Positions 50,181 to 61,363 of a DNA stretch of 64,000 nt are shown in pieces. Source of the stretch: Heliocidaris erythrogramma (Eukaryota > Echinodermata > Echinoidea > Camarodonta > Echinometridae); NCBI GenBank assembly GCA_025617745.1, contig CM046853.1, forward strand, positions 30,259,822 through 30,323,821. The letters run 5' to 3'. Positions within the stretch are counted from its first letter, which is position 1. Each line of letters opens with the position of its first letter. A program made the position numbers and the translations under genes. Under the pieces are notes generated by a model. The model was not told the DNA's origin. It made no database searches and was given only the letters and a program-made list of their open reading frames with translations.

Positions 50181-50590
50181 GCAAGTAAAAGTATAAAAAG
50201 AGAATGATGTTGTGAGGGAGATGCATAGATTTTCTTCAATTTTTTTTCCACAAAATTAACGATGAGGTCTGATACCTACATGTCAAAATATGTTATTAGA
50301 TCATGAAGTGGTGAGTAAACATAATCACAGAGTCTACGGATACGTGGGGATATCCATAATTTTCTTTAAGTTATTATTTTTTTACAGTTTAAAATGAGCT
50401 ACTGTAGCTTAATATTGATTATAACTAAATCAAACTCGACATTTATGTATGGCATGGAAGATTCATGTGAAAACACTTTCTTTCACGGTGGCGGATCCAG
50501 GATTCTATGTCCGATAAGCTGACGTGGCAAGCAGTAAGCAAGCCACATGACTACTTCTAGCTTTTCCGGCAATGAGTTTGGCTAGTTTGT

Positions 50591-50625
50591 CCAGGGAGGT
50601 GGAAGTCTTTCTTCCACCTCCCTGG
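50591..50625. other. Perfect 15-bp hairpin
   Basis: CCAGGGAGGTGGAAG, then TCTTT, then CTTCCACCTCCCTGG: a fully paired 15-bp stem with a 5-base loop in an unrelated background. Function unknown. It may be a MITE remnant or a small RNA precursor. Confidence 0.9.
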
Positions 50626-50726
50626 TTTGTCTCTGTGAAATACTGGTAAGCCGTATGACTTATTGATACGCATTTGTCCCATTCATGTGTAGATTTGAAA
50701 TCTTCTTCTTTTCTTCCGTAACGCCT

Positions 50727-50777
50727 TGATATTCCTTGATATTCCTTGATATTCCTTGATATTCCTTGATATTCCTA
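50727..50777. repeat. 10-bp tandem repeat ATATTCCTTG
   Basis: Five near-perfect copies of ATATTCCTTG. Confidence 0.95.
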
Positions 50778-51651
50778 AATATTTTCATGTCCAGCACATA
50801 TAGGCCTATTACTGTATTACTCCAATAACTTTTGTTATTTTTTGCATGCTGGGACAAAATTAGTTCAATATCTTCTATTTCGACATTCTTCTTCCAAATT
50901 CAGTCGTTCACCTTCCCTTTCTTGCCCGGGTGGGGGGGGGGGGGGGGGGGGGGCTTTCTTGGCGTTCTTCTTCTTTTTTCTTTTCCTTATTATTTTCTAC
51001 TTTAAAGGGAGCGACAAGTCGCAATCTATGGGCGGTTTTACTGTTGGCTGCTCCTTTCTCTGGATCAAAGTTCAAAGCGAATTCAAGTTATCGCGCGCAG
51101 CTAATAAAAGTTCGCACATTGACCCAGATTTGAGAAAACAAGATCGCCCGTTCTTTATTCCAGTATTTGAATCTCATTGGTCGGTTACGTATGTAGGGAT
51201 TCGAGTTAACGATCAAGCGAGGAATTCGGCAATAACATTCCTTCGGTAGCGCACGATTGGACCTGATTGTATCCGAATTTCCCCGAGTCAGGCCAACTGG
51301 TCAGGCCCATGGATTACGACTTGCCAGTCCCTTTAAACTACCCATGCTCATTGGCACTTCTTTCGGCTTTTAATTCCCCGACCCAAGTCCTCAATACAGG
51401 GGTGGGGGGGGGGGGGGGTTAAAGCGGTAAAAACCCTGGAACATCAGTCACGTGATATATCACATGATACGGATTGGGTCACGCGTGTACTTTGTAACTG
51501 TACTTTTGCACGTACATCAGCAGATCAGCACTAATCAGCAGCGCGGCAGTGTACCGAGCTCGAGACTAGACTCTACATAATTTACTTGCCGCTTCCGAGT
51601 GAATTCAGGTGTATCAATCGAGCTTTTCTACCAGAGGATAGATCACTCAAC

Positions 51652-52224
51652 ATGCTCAACATGAATTACTTTGGTACCTGTGTAATCTTTTGCCTTTTAA
51701 TGGGAGGAACTCTCGTCCAAAGTGCTCAAGTACATGTTATGAACAAAAATCAAATTTCCGATCCACAACTTCCGCATGTGATCGAGGCATTTCTCATCCA
51801 GCCAGCAAAATCTCTTGAGAAGAAGGTTGTCGCCAAGCCAAAATTTAATGCCGAAACCAATGTACTAGCGGTCGCGAGGCAAAATGGTGCCTCGAAATTT
51901 GCAGATCTAGCTACAAACACATCTTGGTTAGCTGCAACCCTGCAGTCTGGTCCCGGGAAAGTGACCGTTTTCGCGTTCTCCGACGACGCGTACCAGAGGA
52001 GTTCCCCGCAGGTGAAGGCGGCGTTGGCTGATGTCTCGGGCAGGAATCAGATACTGCAGTATCACGTTGCATTGGGGGTGTATTTCAGGCGGGATATAGC
52101 GAAGCGTGATGTGGATACCGTTGTTTATTCCTTGTATCCCTCGCCACCTTTCCAGGCCACTTCCCAGTATCAGCCCATCCATGTTGACTCCCACCTGGTG
52201 GATTCAAAAGGAGAGCTCATGTTG
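51652..52224 (+). CDS. FAS1 protein 'B' exon 1: signal peptide and FAS1-1
   Basis: 191 codons. Start chosen at ATG 51652, since it opens directly into a leader (NYFGTCVIFCLLMGGTLV); an in-frame ATG at 51586 would add 22 polar residues. The mature part has NVLAVARQNGASKFADLA, VTVFAFSDDAY and ILQYHVALGVYFRRDI, the FAS1 motifs. Donor TTG|GTATGC, phase 0. Secreted, adhesion-type protein by family; the partner is unknown. Confidence 0.9.
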
Positions 52225-52686
52225 GTATGCATCTGGTCATCGACCATCGTTTCGCAGAACAGTCATAAATAAAAGTCTGACGACTTCCCATTGCAGCAAG
52301 TGTAAATTTTCATACAAAAGTTTCAGTGGGATGTCAGAGAACTTGTACTTATGACGTTTTCATGAGACACTACCCAGGTGTTATTATCTTGACTTCAGTT
52401 TTTTACCTCAAATTTTTAAGTTGTGATTCGCAAAATCCTTGTCCTTGCTTCACCCTATATTGTTTCCACTTTAATTACTTTTAGGTGACAATTTGGACAT
52501 AATCTTCACCTTTTTAGTACCTGAATGAGAAAATCTTTAAAATCTAAAACTCATTAGACCGTCGGCCTTTATGAACCAACTTCACCAGTTTGCAGGTCCG
52601 TGATTAAATCAGTCCATACAGTCCATACAATAACTATTTTGGTGTAATTTTTATATTCTTGATCAAGTTCTTGTATTTTCCTGCAG

Positions 52687-52851
52687 GTTGCGACTGCAAG
52701 TGGCTCTCCTATTGTGAAGGCGGACCTAACAGCTAGTAATGGGATTGTCCATATCATTGACAGGGTGATTCACCCAGTACCTACAGGAGCAGACATGGCC
52801 AAGTACCTTGAAGTAGAGCCGAATTACAGCTCTCTTTATGCTGCTTTGGAG
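52687..52851 (+). CDS. FAS1 exon: end of FAS1-1, start of FAS1-2
   Basis: 55 codons: VATASGSPIVKADLTASN, then NGIVHIIDRVIHP, the closing NGxxHxIDxVLxP motif of FAS1-1, then YSSLYAALE opening FAS1-2. Acceptor CCTGCAG, donor GAG|GTATAT, phase 0 at both ends. It is phase-compatible with both B exon 1 and A exon 2. Confidence 0.93.
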
Positions 52852-53034
52852 GTATATCATACTTAAATCAAGACTGCACATCAGGTTTTTTTTCTTTTCA
52901 AAGAGATTGGGATTGGAGTTTTTAAGGTTTGCCCCCTGTTGAAATTTTGAAACCTTGAGGGTTCCGAGTTACATTTTGGGGAATCATACGTGTGCACCTG
53001 AGCCCTCTTAGCTTACTTTACTGGTAAAGGCATT

Positions 53035-53928
53035 TTAAAGGGGAATTAACGTCATAATATAAATGTGCTTATATTCAAAGACTTGATCTATTCCTCCTTG
53101 TTGTCCTACGTAGTTTTGCATTAAATATACGAGATGGGTATAAATCCAAGATTGTCTCAGCAAGATTTATCGTCTGCTAGCGATACCCGGGGGCTGCCAT
53201 GTTCTTGATGTGTACATAAAGATATTTTTAATCCGAAAGCAATATTGTCTTTCTTCCTGATACAAAATCCCATTTGAGATTTAAAATATTTAACAGATAT
53301 GTACATATATTCTAAAAACGAAAAGGTGTTTTATATTTCTTTGTAAATTACGGTTTTACTGAATATAAATCTATTTTCTTGATACTATGACGTACGCGAC
53401 AGAGCAAATTAATTCAAATTTATGCCAAATGGCTTTCCCGAGCGTCAATAGTGACAAACTATGCATTCACCTGCTTTGAGATAATGGAATTCAAAAGTCA
53501 GAATGCGCATTGTATAAATTATGTTCTGCTCTGCCAGGCAAGCCCAAGAAAACGATTTCTAGTTAGCAAAACCAGAGAATTTGAAAAGAAATCTATAAAT
53601 TTCAAATTCTAGAATATATGTATACACCTGTTATGTATTTTCCATCATATATAGGGATTTTCTATAATGAAGGGTAGCAAGTTAGCTTGGGGATTAAAAA
53701 TATCTTTCTGACCGGAACGGTTTCCAATGGTTCATGTACAACTCCATGTCATCAAGAAAATGGCAGCCCCCATGTAAAGTGTTAGCAGATGATACCTTGA
53801 GCGAGAAGTCTTGATTTAAACCCTTTTCTGATATTTTATTTCTAAAGTGATACAGGTCAATGATTAAGAAAATAATTACACCTTTGAACATAAGTATATT
53901 TATAATATAGTGTTAATTCTCCTTTAAG
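53035..53928. mobile_element. Foldback MITE with TTAAAGG(G/A)GAATTAAC ends
   Basis: About 0.89-kb imperfect palindrome in the second FAS1 B intron. Left TTTTAAAGGGGAATTAACGT and GGGGGCTGCCATGTTCTTGA pair with right AATTCTCCTTTAA and TCAAGAAAATGGCAGCCCCC. Confidence 0.85.
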
Positions 53929-54216
53929 TTTACTTATTTGTACACGAAGATTCAACATGAGAGATCCTGTAGATGTGACCCGAGGCTCCATTGAGATAAA
54001 GGGAATTGCTCTAAAATGGTTTCATTAATAACTCTTAATACATGTGTGTGATAAGTGGGCTCTACTGGTCCCAGGAGTTCACTACAAGTGAAAACTTGGA
54101 ATCTCTTGTTTCAGAAAATACCCCCAAAAAGTTCTTTTAGTCTGAAGCCGACTGGTCTTGTCTCCTAATACACGCCTGACAAAGCAGCAACAATGTGTGT
54201 ATGTGTATGTGTATGT

Positions 54217-54395
54217 GTACTTGGGTTTTTACAGACGTGTATCAATCAGATAGGATTATTTACGTCTGGGACCGACCTTTAACGTCACCATCCGAAAGAC
54301 ATGACTCGGTCTCGAACCTGGGTCCGCTGAATCAGTTTATAACTTCCACAGGTAGCTGGATTACAGGCGCACGCCACAACGCCCAGTTCATGCAA
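54217..54395 (-). mobile_element. SINE with 7SL-like head
   Basis: Minus strand reads GGGCGTTGTGGCGTGCGCC then TGTAATCCAGCTACC, close to the 5' Alu domain of 7SL RNA. A B box GGTTCGAGACC and the same tail as 42985-43160 follow (TTTCGGATGGTGACGTTAAA). A (GTATGT)n run lies next to it at about 54195-54220. Confidence 0.7.
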
Positions 54396-54824
54396 CCGTT
54401 ACTCAACTACAGAAGACATATATTTGAAATAGTTACTTCTTACTTGGCACATAAATAAGTAGAAGGCAATAAACTTTCATGAATAGACATTAACCATTTA
54501 CATGTATGCTTATATATTAAAGTCCCCATATAGGGCACAGATTTAATTTGTGTTCTTTCTTCCCCTTTCTGGGAAATATAGTAGTTTCTGAATGGAATAT
54601 TTCCTCTAATTCCCCCGCTAGGACATCTGGCAAATTTTCTCTCAGCCAATCAGATGCAAGGATTTCAGTAGCTTATAACAGTCGTCGGTAAAAATCACTC
54701 AACAACACGCTTTATGAAACGCTCCCCTGATATGCTAATGTCTGCAAACTTATTAGTGCTATATAGGTCCAGCACATGATTTATAAATTTGTTTATTCCT
54801 GTTACATTTATTTTTTCTGCACAG

Positions 54825-55196
54825 ACTGCCAACCTCACATTGGCCCTCTCTACTCCAGCATTCAAGCCTTTCACTCTCCTAGCCCCCAGCAACGCTGCCT
54901 TCACCAAGCTCACCAAAGCCCAACAAGAGCTCCTGAAGAACACCACCATCCTCGCAGAAGTTCTCACCTATCATGTAGTGGTAGGGTCCTACTACAGTGC
55001 AGCCATCTTTGAGGATTTCCATGTCAGATCCTTGGAAGGTTCCAACATTTACTTCCAGCAAGGGGCTGGTGGCACCTCCGCTGGAGGGAAAATGATGGTG
55101 AAATTCGACACGACTGTCACTAACGGGGTTGTACATGAATTGGATGGTGTCATGTTTCCTCCATCTCTGTATCATCTGTTTTCTAGCAATGTGTAA
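54825..55196 (+). CDS. FAS1 last exon: FAS1-2
   Basis: 123 codons and TAA. TANLTLALSTPAFKPFTLLA, LAPSNAAFTKL, YHVVVGSYYS and TNGVVHELDGVMFPP complete the second FAS1 domain. It ends LYHLFSSNV with no GPI or membrane signal, so the 369-residue B protein looks soluble and secreted. Acceptor TTCTGCACAG. Confidence 0.94.
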   Translation, partial: TANLTLALSTPAFKPFTLLAPSNAAFTKLTKAQQELLKNTTILAEVLTYHVVVGSYYSAAIFEDFHVRSLEGSNIYFQQGAGGTSAGGKMMVKFDTTVTNGVVHELDGVMFPPSLYHLFSSNV

Positions 55197-56154
55197 GCTT
55201 CTCTTCTGAGGTTCGTTATGATAATGGTCAAAGGTAGACCATGTTTTTGGAGAAGGTCATTCTACATTTACTATTTTGGAGTCAAACACAACATAGAATT
55301 CTTTAAAAGAATGTAAATTGTAGACAAAATCTGTATTTTTCTTTGTTCATTCGTTTGTTAGTAGTTTTTTTGTTTTTTGTACTTATCTCTTGTTTGTCAA
55401 CTTGATGTAGTAAAGAAAAAAAAATCAACTATTCAAGATTATCTGTTAACACAGAAAGTGGAACTTGTAATTCTTTTCAAACTGTCGTTGAAGAGGTGAA
55501 ATTTAAAACAAGTCTACACTTTCATTTCTGCTGTTCCTGTGCGTGTTTCCAGAATTTTCATTCCACAGCAACTCAGAATCGTATGCAATAGCCTGTATAA
55601 TTGCTGCTCTGCTTTTTCGTAAATATTCTTGCCTAGCACATTTCTTCTGTTTTGGAGCATGCACATTTTCTGTGTTTCTGTCACTTTGTGTGATTGTTGA
55701 ATACAGTATGTAAATAGGCAGATAGATGTGTAATTGATATCAAGTATCTGATACTTAAGCATAGAGAATGTATGAAGAAATCATTTGTCTTTGAAGGAAT
55801 TATGTGAACTGTACTTATTTTTGTATTAAGTCTGATGCAGCTATAGATTGTACTCTTTTGAAGGATCTGTTTCATGTACTTGATTTTCCAGATATTCTAT
55901 ATTTTTATCAACCAGAGGAAAAGAACTTGTAACCCTCTGACTAATGACTGTAAAAGATGTACATGTATGTGAAAATTGAATGATGTAATTATGATTTTGA
56001 AGCAAGCTTTAACAAGAATATGCCGTCATTCAAAGCGGCTAGATTCCATTTTCTATGCATTATTTGGAGGTACCATAATAGGTTCTTTAGAAAGCATTGT
56101 CCCCCTAGCTACTGTAAGATGACATGAAAACTGAGGCGTTGCTGATGATGTGTC

Positions 56155-56525
56155 ACAAAGACAAATTGTAGGCATTGCTGAATTGAATTGAAATCTTTGA
56201 TATTCGTTCCAATCATTTCATTCTGCATATTTTCAAAGAAGAATTTTAAACCATGTAATTTGATGTTTTTTAATCAAAATATTTGTTTTTAATGATGTAG
56301 CATAGGAACAAGTGTTAGTAATGATTTAAGAGGTAATTTCACAAAGACAAATTGTAGGCATTGCTGGATAATGAATTGAAATCTTTGACATTCGTTCCAA
56401 TCATTTCATTCTACATAGTTTCAAAGAAGAATTTTAAACCATGTAATTTGATGTTTTTTAATCAAAATATTTGTTTTTAATGATGTAGCATAGGAGCAAG
56501 TGTTAATAATGATTTAAAAGGTAAT
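56155..56525. repeat. 183-bp tandem duplication
   Basis: Two adjacent copies (about 56155-56337 and 56338-56525) of CACAAAGACAAATTGTAGGC ... GATGTAGCATAGGA(A/G)CAAGTG, about 95% alike, downstream of the FAS1 stop codon. 55197-56154 is AT-rich, probably 3' UTR and flank. Confidence 0.92.
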
Positions 56526-56933
56526 TTTTAAGTGACTCTCCCTGGATGTACATGTAGCTGCTAGGGTTTTAGAAAATATTTAATTTCTTAAGACAATGTC
56601 AAACATGAAGGGGCATTGCTTACACTCCCGAGTCCTAGTCGCCACCACTGCACCCTTCTGACAGGAGTTGGGGGAAAAACCGCTGTGTCATGTTATGCCT
56701 GCACATCCCGATCGGTTATACAGGGAGGGGAGGCCTAAGGGTTATAGTGTTAAGTTCGCTTTTCCCCTCTTAGGCACAGGGGTTGTACAACACGTGTTCC
56801 GGTGACTATTGCTTCGCGTAGGGTTCTTAGACTAACCGAATTCTAAAACTTCAACTTACGAGCAAACACTGTACCTAAACCTAAACTAACCTGAGACCCT
56901 CATTGCAACCCTACCCCTAACTGTTTTAACATT

Positions 56934-57142
56934 AAAGATAACATTTAGCAAATTCATAGTGACGAAGCTTTTCGACCTGCACTCATGGGGTCACAATGCA
57001 GGAATGAGAGAATACAAGAAAATATGAAAGTCAAGGAAGGGTGTGTACAGCGACCCGGATGCTCTCATTCCTGCGTTGTGACCCGATGAGTGCAGGTCGA
57101 AAAGCTTCGTCACTTTGAATTTGCTAAATGTTATCTTTAAGT
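56934..57142. mobile_element. Foldback MITE, 78-bp arms
   Basis: Left TAAAGATAACATTTAGCAAA and GACGAAGCTTTTCGACCTGC pair with right TTTGCTAAATGTTATCTTTA. The arms differ by a few bases, with a spacer of about 54 bp. Confidence 0.88.
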
Positions 57143-58100
57143 TTTGTAGTACCAATCGTTTGTATGTTTTATCATTAACAACCTAAGCCCGGAGCAGTTA
57201 TCACTAGAGCAGAATTATGTCAGGGCACCAGCACAGGTGATGCCAAAGAATGAATGATAATAACTTTAAAGTGTACCAATCACCTGAAAAAATAATTTGT
57301 GTACCGCTAGAAAGTATTAAATCAACCTCAAAGAACTTTATCTGGCATTCTATAGGTCAACAATTTAGGAGTACGGTATGAAGGAAATGAAGTATAACAT
57401 GAGGGTTCTCGCACAGAATCGAACTCAGAGTTGGGTTCCACGCGAGCCCTTATCTTGGTGAGCGCTACGGGTGGGTCGAATAGTCTACCCACGAGCTGCT
57501 ATTGTGCTTGCAGAGAGTGTCATTTACCTTGCAATACCTCTTTACAGAAGTAATATTTGAAGCTCACAATTTGAATGTAGTATGACATGGAACCTCTTAC
57601 ATACGGAGCAAAATATTTTTTTGTGATTCGTACCCTTTAACTAATTTAATATTTTAGTAGAATAATTCAAATTATTCACATGTAATAATGTAGGGAGAAT
57701 ATACAAGCCTGTTCAGCTGATCATTGGTATTGACATTGTAAAGAAATAAGGATTCTCATTAACATGTATATGAGATTGAATGCAATAATGAAGTTTACAA
57801 GATAAGCATCAAATGTTTACCTTCAGTACTAGAGCAAAAGATTAATTAGCTTGCTGCAATCTGCAAATATTAATAATCAAATCATCATGATGATGCAAAG
57901 AATTTTAAATTTGTGGAGATTTTGTAAATACTATTGCGTTACAAAACATGATTTTAGTACATTACATCTGATTTCTTTCTTGAGTGCTTTTGTGTAATTC
58001 ATGTATAGTTAGATTATAAGATATGATATGATATGATATTGTGCTGTAACTATGTTATGAAAAAAATATGAGAGAGAGAGATATACATATATACAGTATA
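57143..58100. other. Intergenic, no gene seen
   Basis: AT-rich text with a GA run and TA run near 58070-58112. No coding similarity. Confidence 0.5.
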
Positions 58101-58312
58101 TATATATATATATATGCGTAAACAGAAGAAAAGTCTAGGAACTGTAATAGGACGTAGCTGGTATACATAAACGTTTTAATCGAGCTTTCGGCTATTTAGG
58201 CCTTCTTCAGGATCTGAAGATAAGTCATAAAACAAAAACAAAAACCAATACATCGTAGCGATCGTATATGACATACTATGTCATATATCATATATCGTAT
58301 TACATCAGTTAA

Positions 58313-59098
58313 AGGGGAAGTCCGGTCCAAAAATTACTTGGTTTTGATAGAAGCGGAAAAATCAGACCAACAGATGAAAAAAGGTTTGAAGAAAATCGGA
58401 CAACTAATAAGAAAGTTATGATTTTTTTAGTGGCATGAAAAACTCGAGAAACAATGAAAATCACTAGACAAATTGGCAACTCAGTCATGAATCTGTGATG
58501 TCATGGGTACACAGCTCACCAACTATTTTGTTTATATTCGTAATACAAATTAAAATTTTTGTCCAAGAATGTGATTTCCTCATGACTTGAACCAAGTTAT
58601 ATTTATAGTAATATGTTTTTGCATGTATACACTAATACAGAATAAATAATTTTCTGTAAAAAAATGATGAAAATATGAATATTTATACAATATACATAAA
58701 AGATGAATTTTTATGGATATGTAATATTTTGAAAACAATATCAATATTTTGAAGTTCATGAAATATTTTTGTAACTGTGTGTACATGCAAAAACATTACT
58801 ATAGATGTATTTGGTTCAATTTATGTGAATATTCATATTCTTGGACAAAATTTGAGAATTTGTATTGTGAATATAAACAATGTTATTGGTGAGTTGTGTA
58901 CCAATGACATCACAAACCCATGACTGAGTTGCCAATTTGTCTAGTGATTTTCATTGTTTCTCCAGTTTTTCATGCCACTAAAAAATAATAACTTTCTTTT
59001 TAGTTGTCCGATTTTCCTCAAACTTTTTTTGATATGTAGGTCTGATTTTTTTGCTTCTAATAAAACCAAGTTGTATTTGGACTGGCCTTCCCCTTTAA
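58313..59098. mobile_element. Foldback MITE, TTAAAGGGGAAG(T/G)CC(G/A)GTCCA ends
   Basis: A 786-bp near-complete palindrome. Left AAAGGGGAAGTCCGGTCCAA and AAATTGGCAACTCAGTCATG pair with right CATGACTGAGTTGCCAATTT and GGACTGGCCTTCCCCTTT. Nested in the Penelope-like element. Confidence 0.93.
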
Positions 59099-59309
59099 GC
59101 ATCAACAATCATGGTCATCATACAATCACAGTCAAGATAAATTAAAATGACATATAATTAGGAATGAAGCGGGAAGAAAATTGCGTGAATTCAAATTATT
59201 TACCTAATGGCTCGTGATGAGTTGTTGATGTTGTTGCTGCTCTGTGTGTTTAGTTGGTGTAAAGAGGGGTGTGAGGTCAAGTGTGAAACGGTCAGTGTAT
59301 TGACCTGTG

Positions 59310-59331
59310 TTGGGGGGGGGGGGGGGGGGGA
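59310..59331. repeat. Poly-G tract
   Basis: About 20 G followed by AGGAGGAGG, in the 3' part of the Penelope-like element. Confidence 0.9.
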
Positions 59332-61119
59332 GGAGGAGGTCGTTCTGAGACGATAATGGTGTGCGTCATCCGACGAGTTGCAGTATGGTTATTGGTACTG
59401 CATTGTGTCACTCATGCCTAACTTTGGCGTGAGAGCAAATGAAAGTGAAATCTAAGAGATAAAATGAGCAATATAAGTATGCAATTATATTAAATCTAAC
59501 AAACTGCGTTTAGGAGATATCACTGTGCCGAGCTTTGGCATGCAATTTAAAGAATATAGATGGAAAAGTGAGTGACGACCATTGTACAGAGAAATGGCGT
59601 TTTCTTAAGTAGAACACACTGCGTTTAGGTAAAATTCGATCAAAGGTACGCGTCTGATGTTATGTCGCTGTGTCAGTATGTTTTATTGATCGACATTGAT
59701 CCCATCTGGGTGAAGTGTTTTGAGTTTCGATATCCAAAATGTTTCTCTGTGGAGGATTGTGTGGTGTGATTTGTTTTGGATTGTTTCTATTCCGGTGATT
59801 TGGACATTGTCAAGTGAGTGTGATGGAAGATTGAAATGTACTGTGTATGGTAGGACTTTTTGTTGTGTTGTTGAGTGGAAGTTCTTGACTTCAAATCGTG
59901 TGTTGTTGAATCGTGTGTATAGCGTGGTTTCTGTTTTGCCAACATATTGTTTTTTGCATTGAGTGCAGGTAATGAGGTATATTACCCAGCTGGATTTACA
60001 TGTGATGTGTGAGGTTATGGGGTATTCTTGGTTAGTGACTGTGCTTCTGAAGTGTAAGGTGTTTGTGATGTGTTTGTGAATTATGCATCGCTGAGATGGG
60101 CATTGGGAGAATCCACCAAGGCTACCCTTTGCGTTTTGGAGGGGGACTGTGGGCTTGGTCAGTGGGCTTGGTGAATAGTTCTGTCTCAATTTGGTTGTCA
60201 GACAGTTGGAGTGAAACGTCAAGGAAGTGAGTCCTGTCATTATAGATGAGTCGAAAGTGAATTTGATGGTTGGGTGTATGTTGTTCATTTTTTCTTGCAG
60301 TTTAGACAGTGTTCTGGGTGAACCCGTCCAGAGAAAGAAGATCGTCTATGTATCGTTTCCATGATTTTGCGGGCTGGGTGATTGCGCAGAGTTGATGATA
60401 TGTTTCTCTAAGCGGCATAGGTGGGAGCGACCGGTGTTTTGTAGATAATGTTTTCCGTTGAACTGAAAGTTATTCAGGTTGAGGATGAGTTCTAGTAATC
60501 GTATGAATTGATCTGTAGGTGGGTTCTTTTCCTTTCTGGTATTTAGGGCTTCCCGGCAAGCTTCAATGCCTTCCCCGTGTGGGATGTTTGTGTATAGGGA
60601 AGACACATCTGCTGTTGCAAGGATGGTTCTCGGAGATAGGGGATAGGAGTCTTTGTTTATTGTTCGGATGTGGTCTAGGAAGTGTGTCGTGTCTCTTATG
60701 TGGGAGGGCAATTCTTCGGTGAGGGGCCGTAGGTATAGAAGTCCAGGTATTTGGAGATTTGTACTGTAGGACACGAGCAGCCTGAAACAATTGGTCGGCC
60801 TGGGTTGTTGGGTTTGTGGATCTTCGGGAGAAAGTACAGATTAGGGGTTGCGGCAGTCTTGGGTATCAGACCTTTCTTTGTCTGAATATCTATGTCTAGT
60901 TCTTTTACCACCTTCTGAACTTCATCAAGATGGCTAGGTGTGGGGTCATGTGCAACTTTTTTGTAAGTCTTTTCATCTGATAACTGTCTTGCCCCTTCTG
61001 ATATGTAGTCTTCTCTAGACTTTTCTTCTGTTTACGCATATGTATATCTGGAACACCGTCGGTCATGTATAAGTTGAGCATCCTTACACTCCTATATACA
61101 CACACAGAGCGCGAATCGA

Positions 61120-61233
61120 CAAAAGGGCGGATCCTTTATGGTCAAAATGCATACTTTTCTTCCAAAAGGGGGGGGGGGGGGGTTGGGGGCATGGGCCTGA
61201 AGTACCCCCACCCCCACCCTGGATCCGCCACTG
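61120..61233. mobile_element. Small hAT-like MITE, GGCGGATCC ends
   Basis: GGGCGGATCC near the left and GGATCCGCCACTG at the right, with an inner poly-G/poly-C pair. No clean target duplication seen. Confidence 0.5.
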
Positions 61234-61247
61234 ATTGTGATGACAAT

Positions 61248-61363
61248 TAGGGTTGAATCTGGATTTCCTTTTTATCGACTTGCGTTGATTCCTTTTTATT
61301 GACTCGCACTCTGTATATATGTACAGAGTGTGTCAATAAAAAGGAAACCCAGATTCAACCCTA
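61248..61363. mobile_element. Palindromic MITE, TAGGGTTGAATCTGG ends
   Basis: 116-bp hairpin. TAGGGTTGAATCTGGATTTC pairs with GAAACCCAGATTCAACCCTA, with a TATATA-containing loop. The left arm carries an internal duplication of CTTTTTATCGACTTGC. Confidence 0.9.

Larger units (their letters stand above)
50181..51651. other. Between FAS1 A exon 2 and the FAS1 B start
   Basis: Searched for the missing FAS1 3' half (NGxxHxID pattern) and found none. Contains a perfect hairpin (50591-50625), a 10-bp tandem repeat (50727-50777) and poly-G runs (50931-50953, 51404-51418). The last few hundred bases presumably hold the B promoter or 5' UTR. Confidence 0.5.
58110..61070 (-). mobile_element. Penelope-like retroelement, decayed
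   Basis: Minus-strand RT-like fragments (TPNLYFLPKIHKPNNPGRPI, ILATADVSSLYTNIPHGEGI) lie upstream of a GIY-YIG endonuclease (WVIYLITCTQCKKQYVGKTE) that ends at about 59686. A structured end at 58113-58220 (on the minus strand CTGAAGAAGGCC...AGCCGAAAGC) and an inverted 26-bp match between 58113-58138 and 61015-61041 mark the borders. A foldback MITE is inserted at 58313-59098. The element is broken, with several disruptions, and looks old. Confidence 0.85.

Noticed and set aside
50488-50505. GGCGGATCCAGG, a hAT-like end
   Set aside because: No partner end found within a sensible distance; probably a lone remnant.
50842-51249. 135-codon open frame upstream of FAS1 B
   Set aside because: Crosses a poly-G run coding poly-Gly. 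No family resemblance and no splice logic linking it to FAS1.
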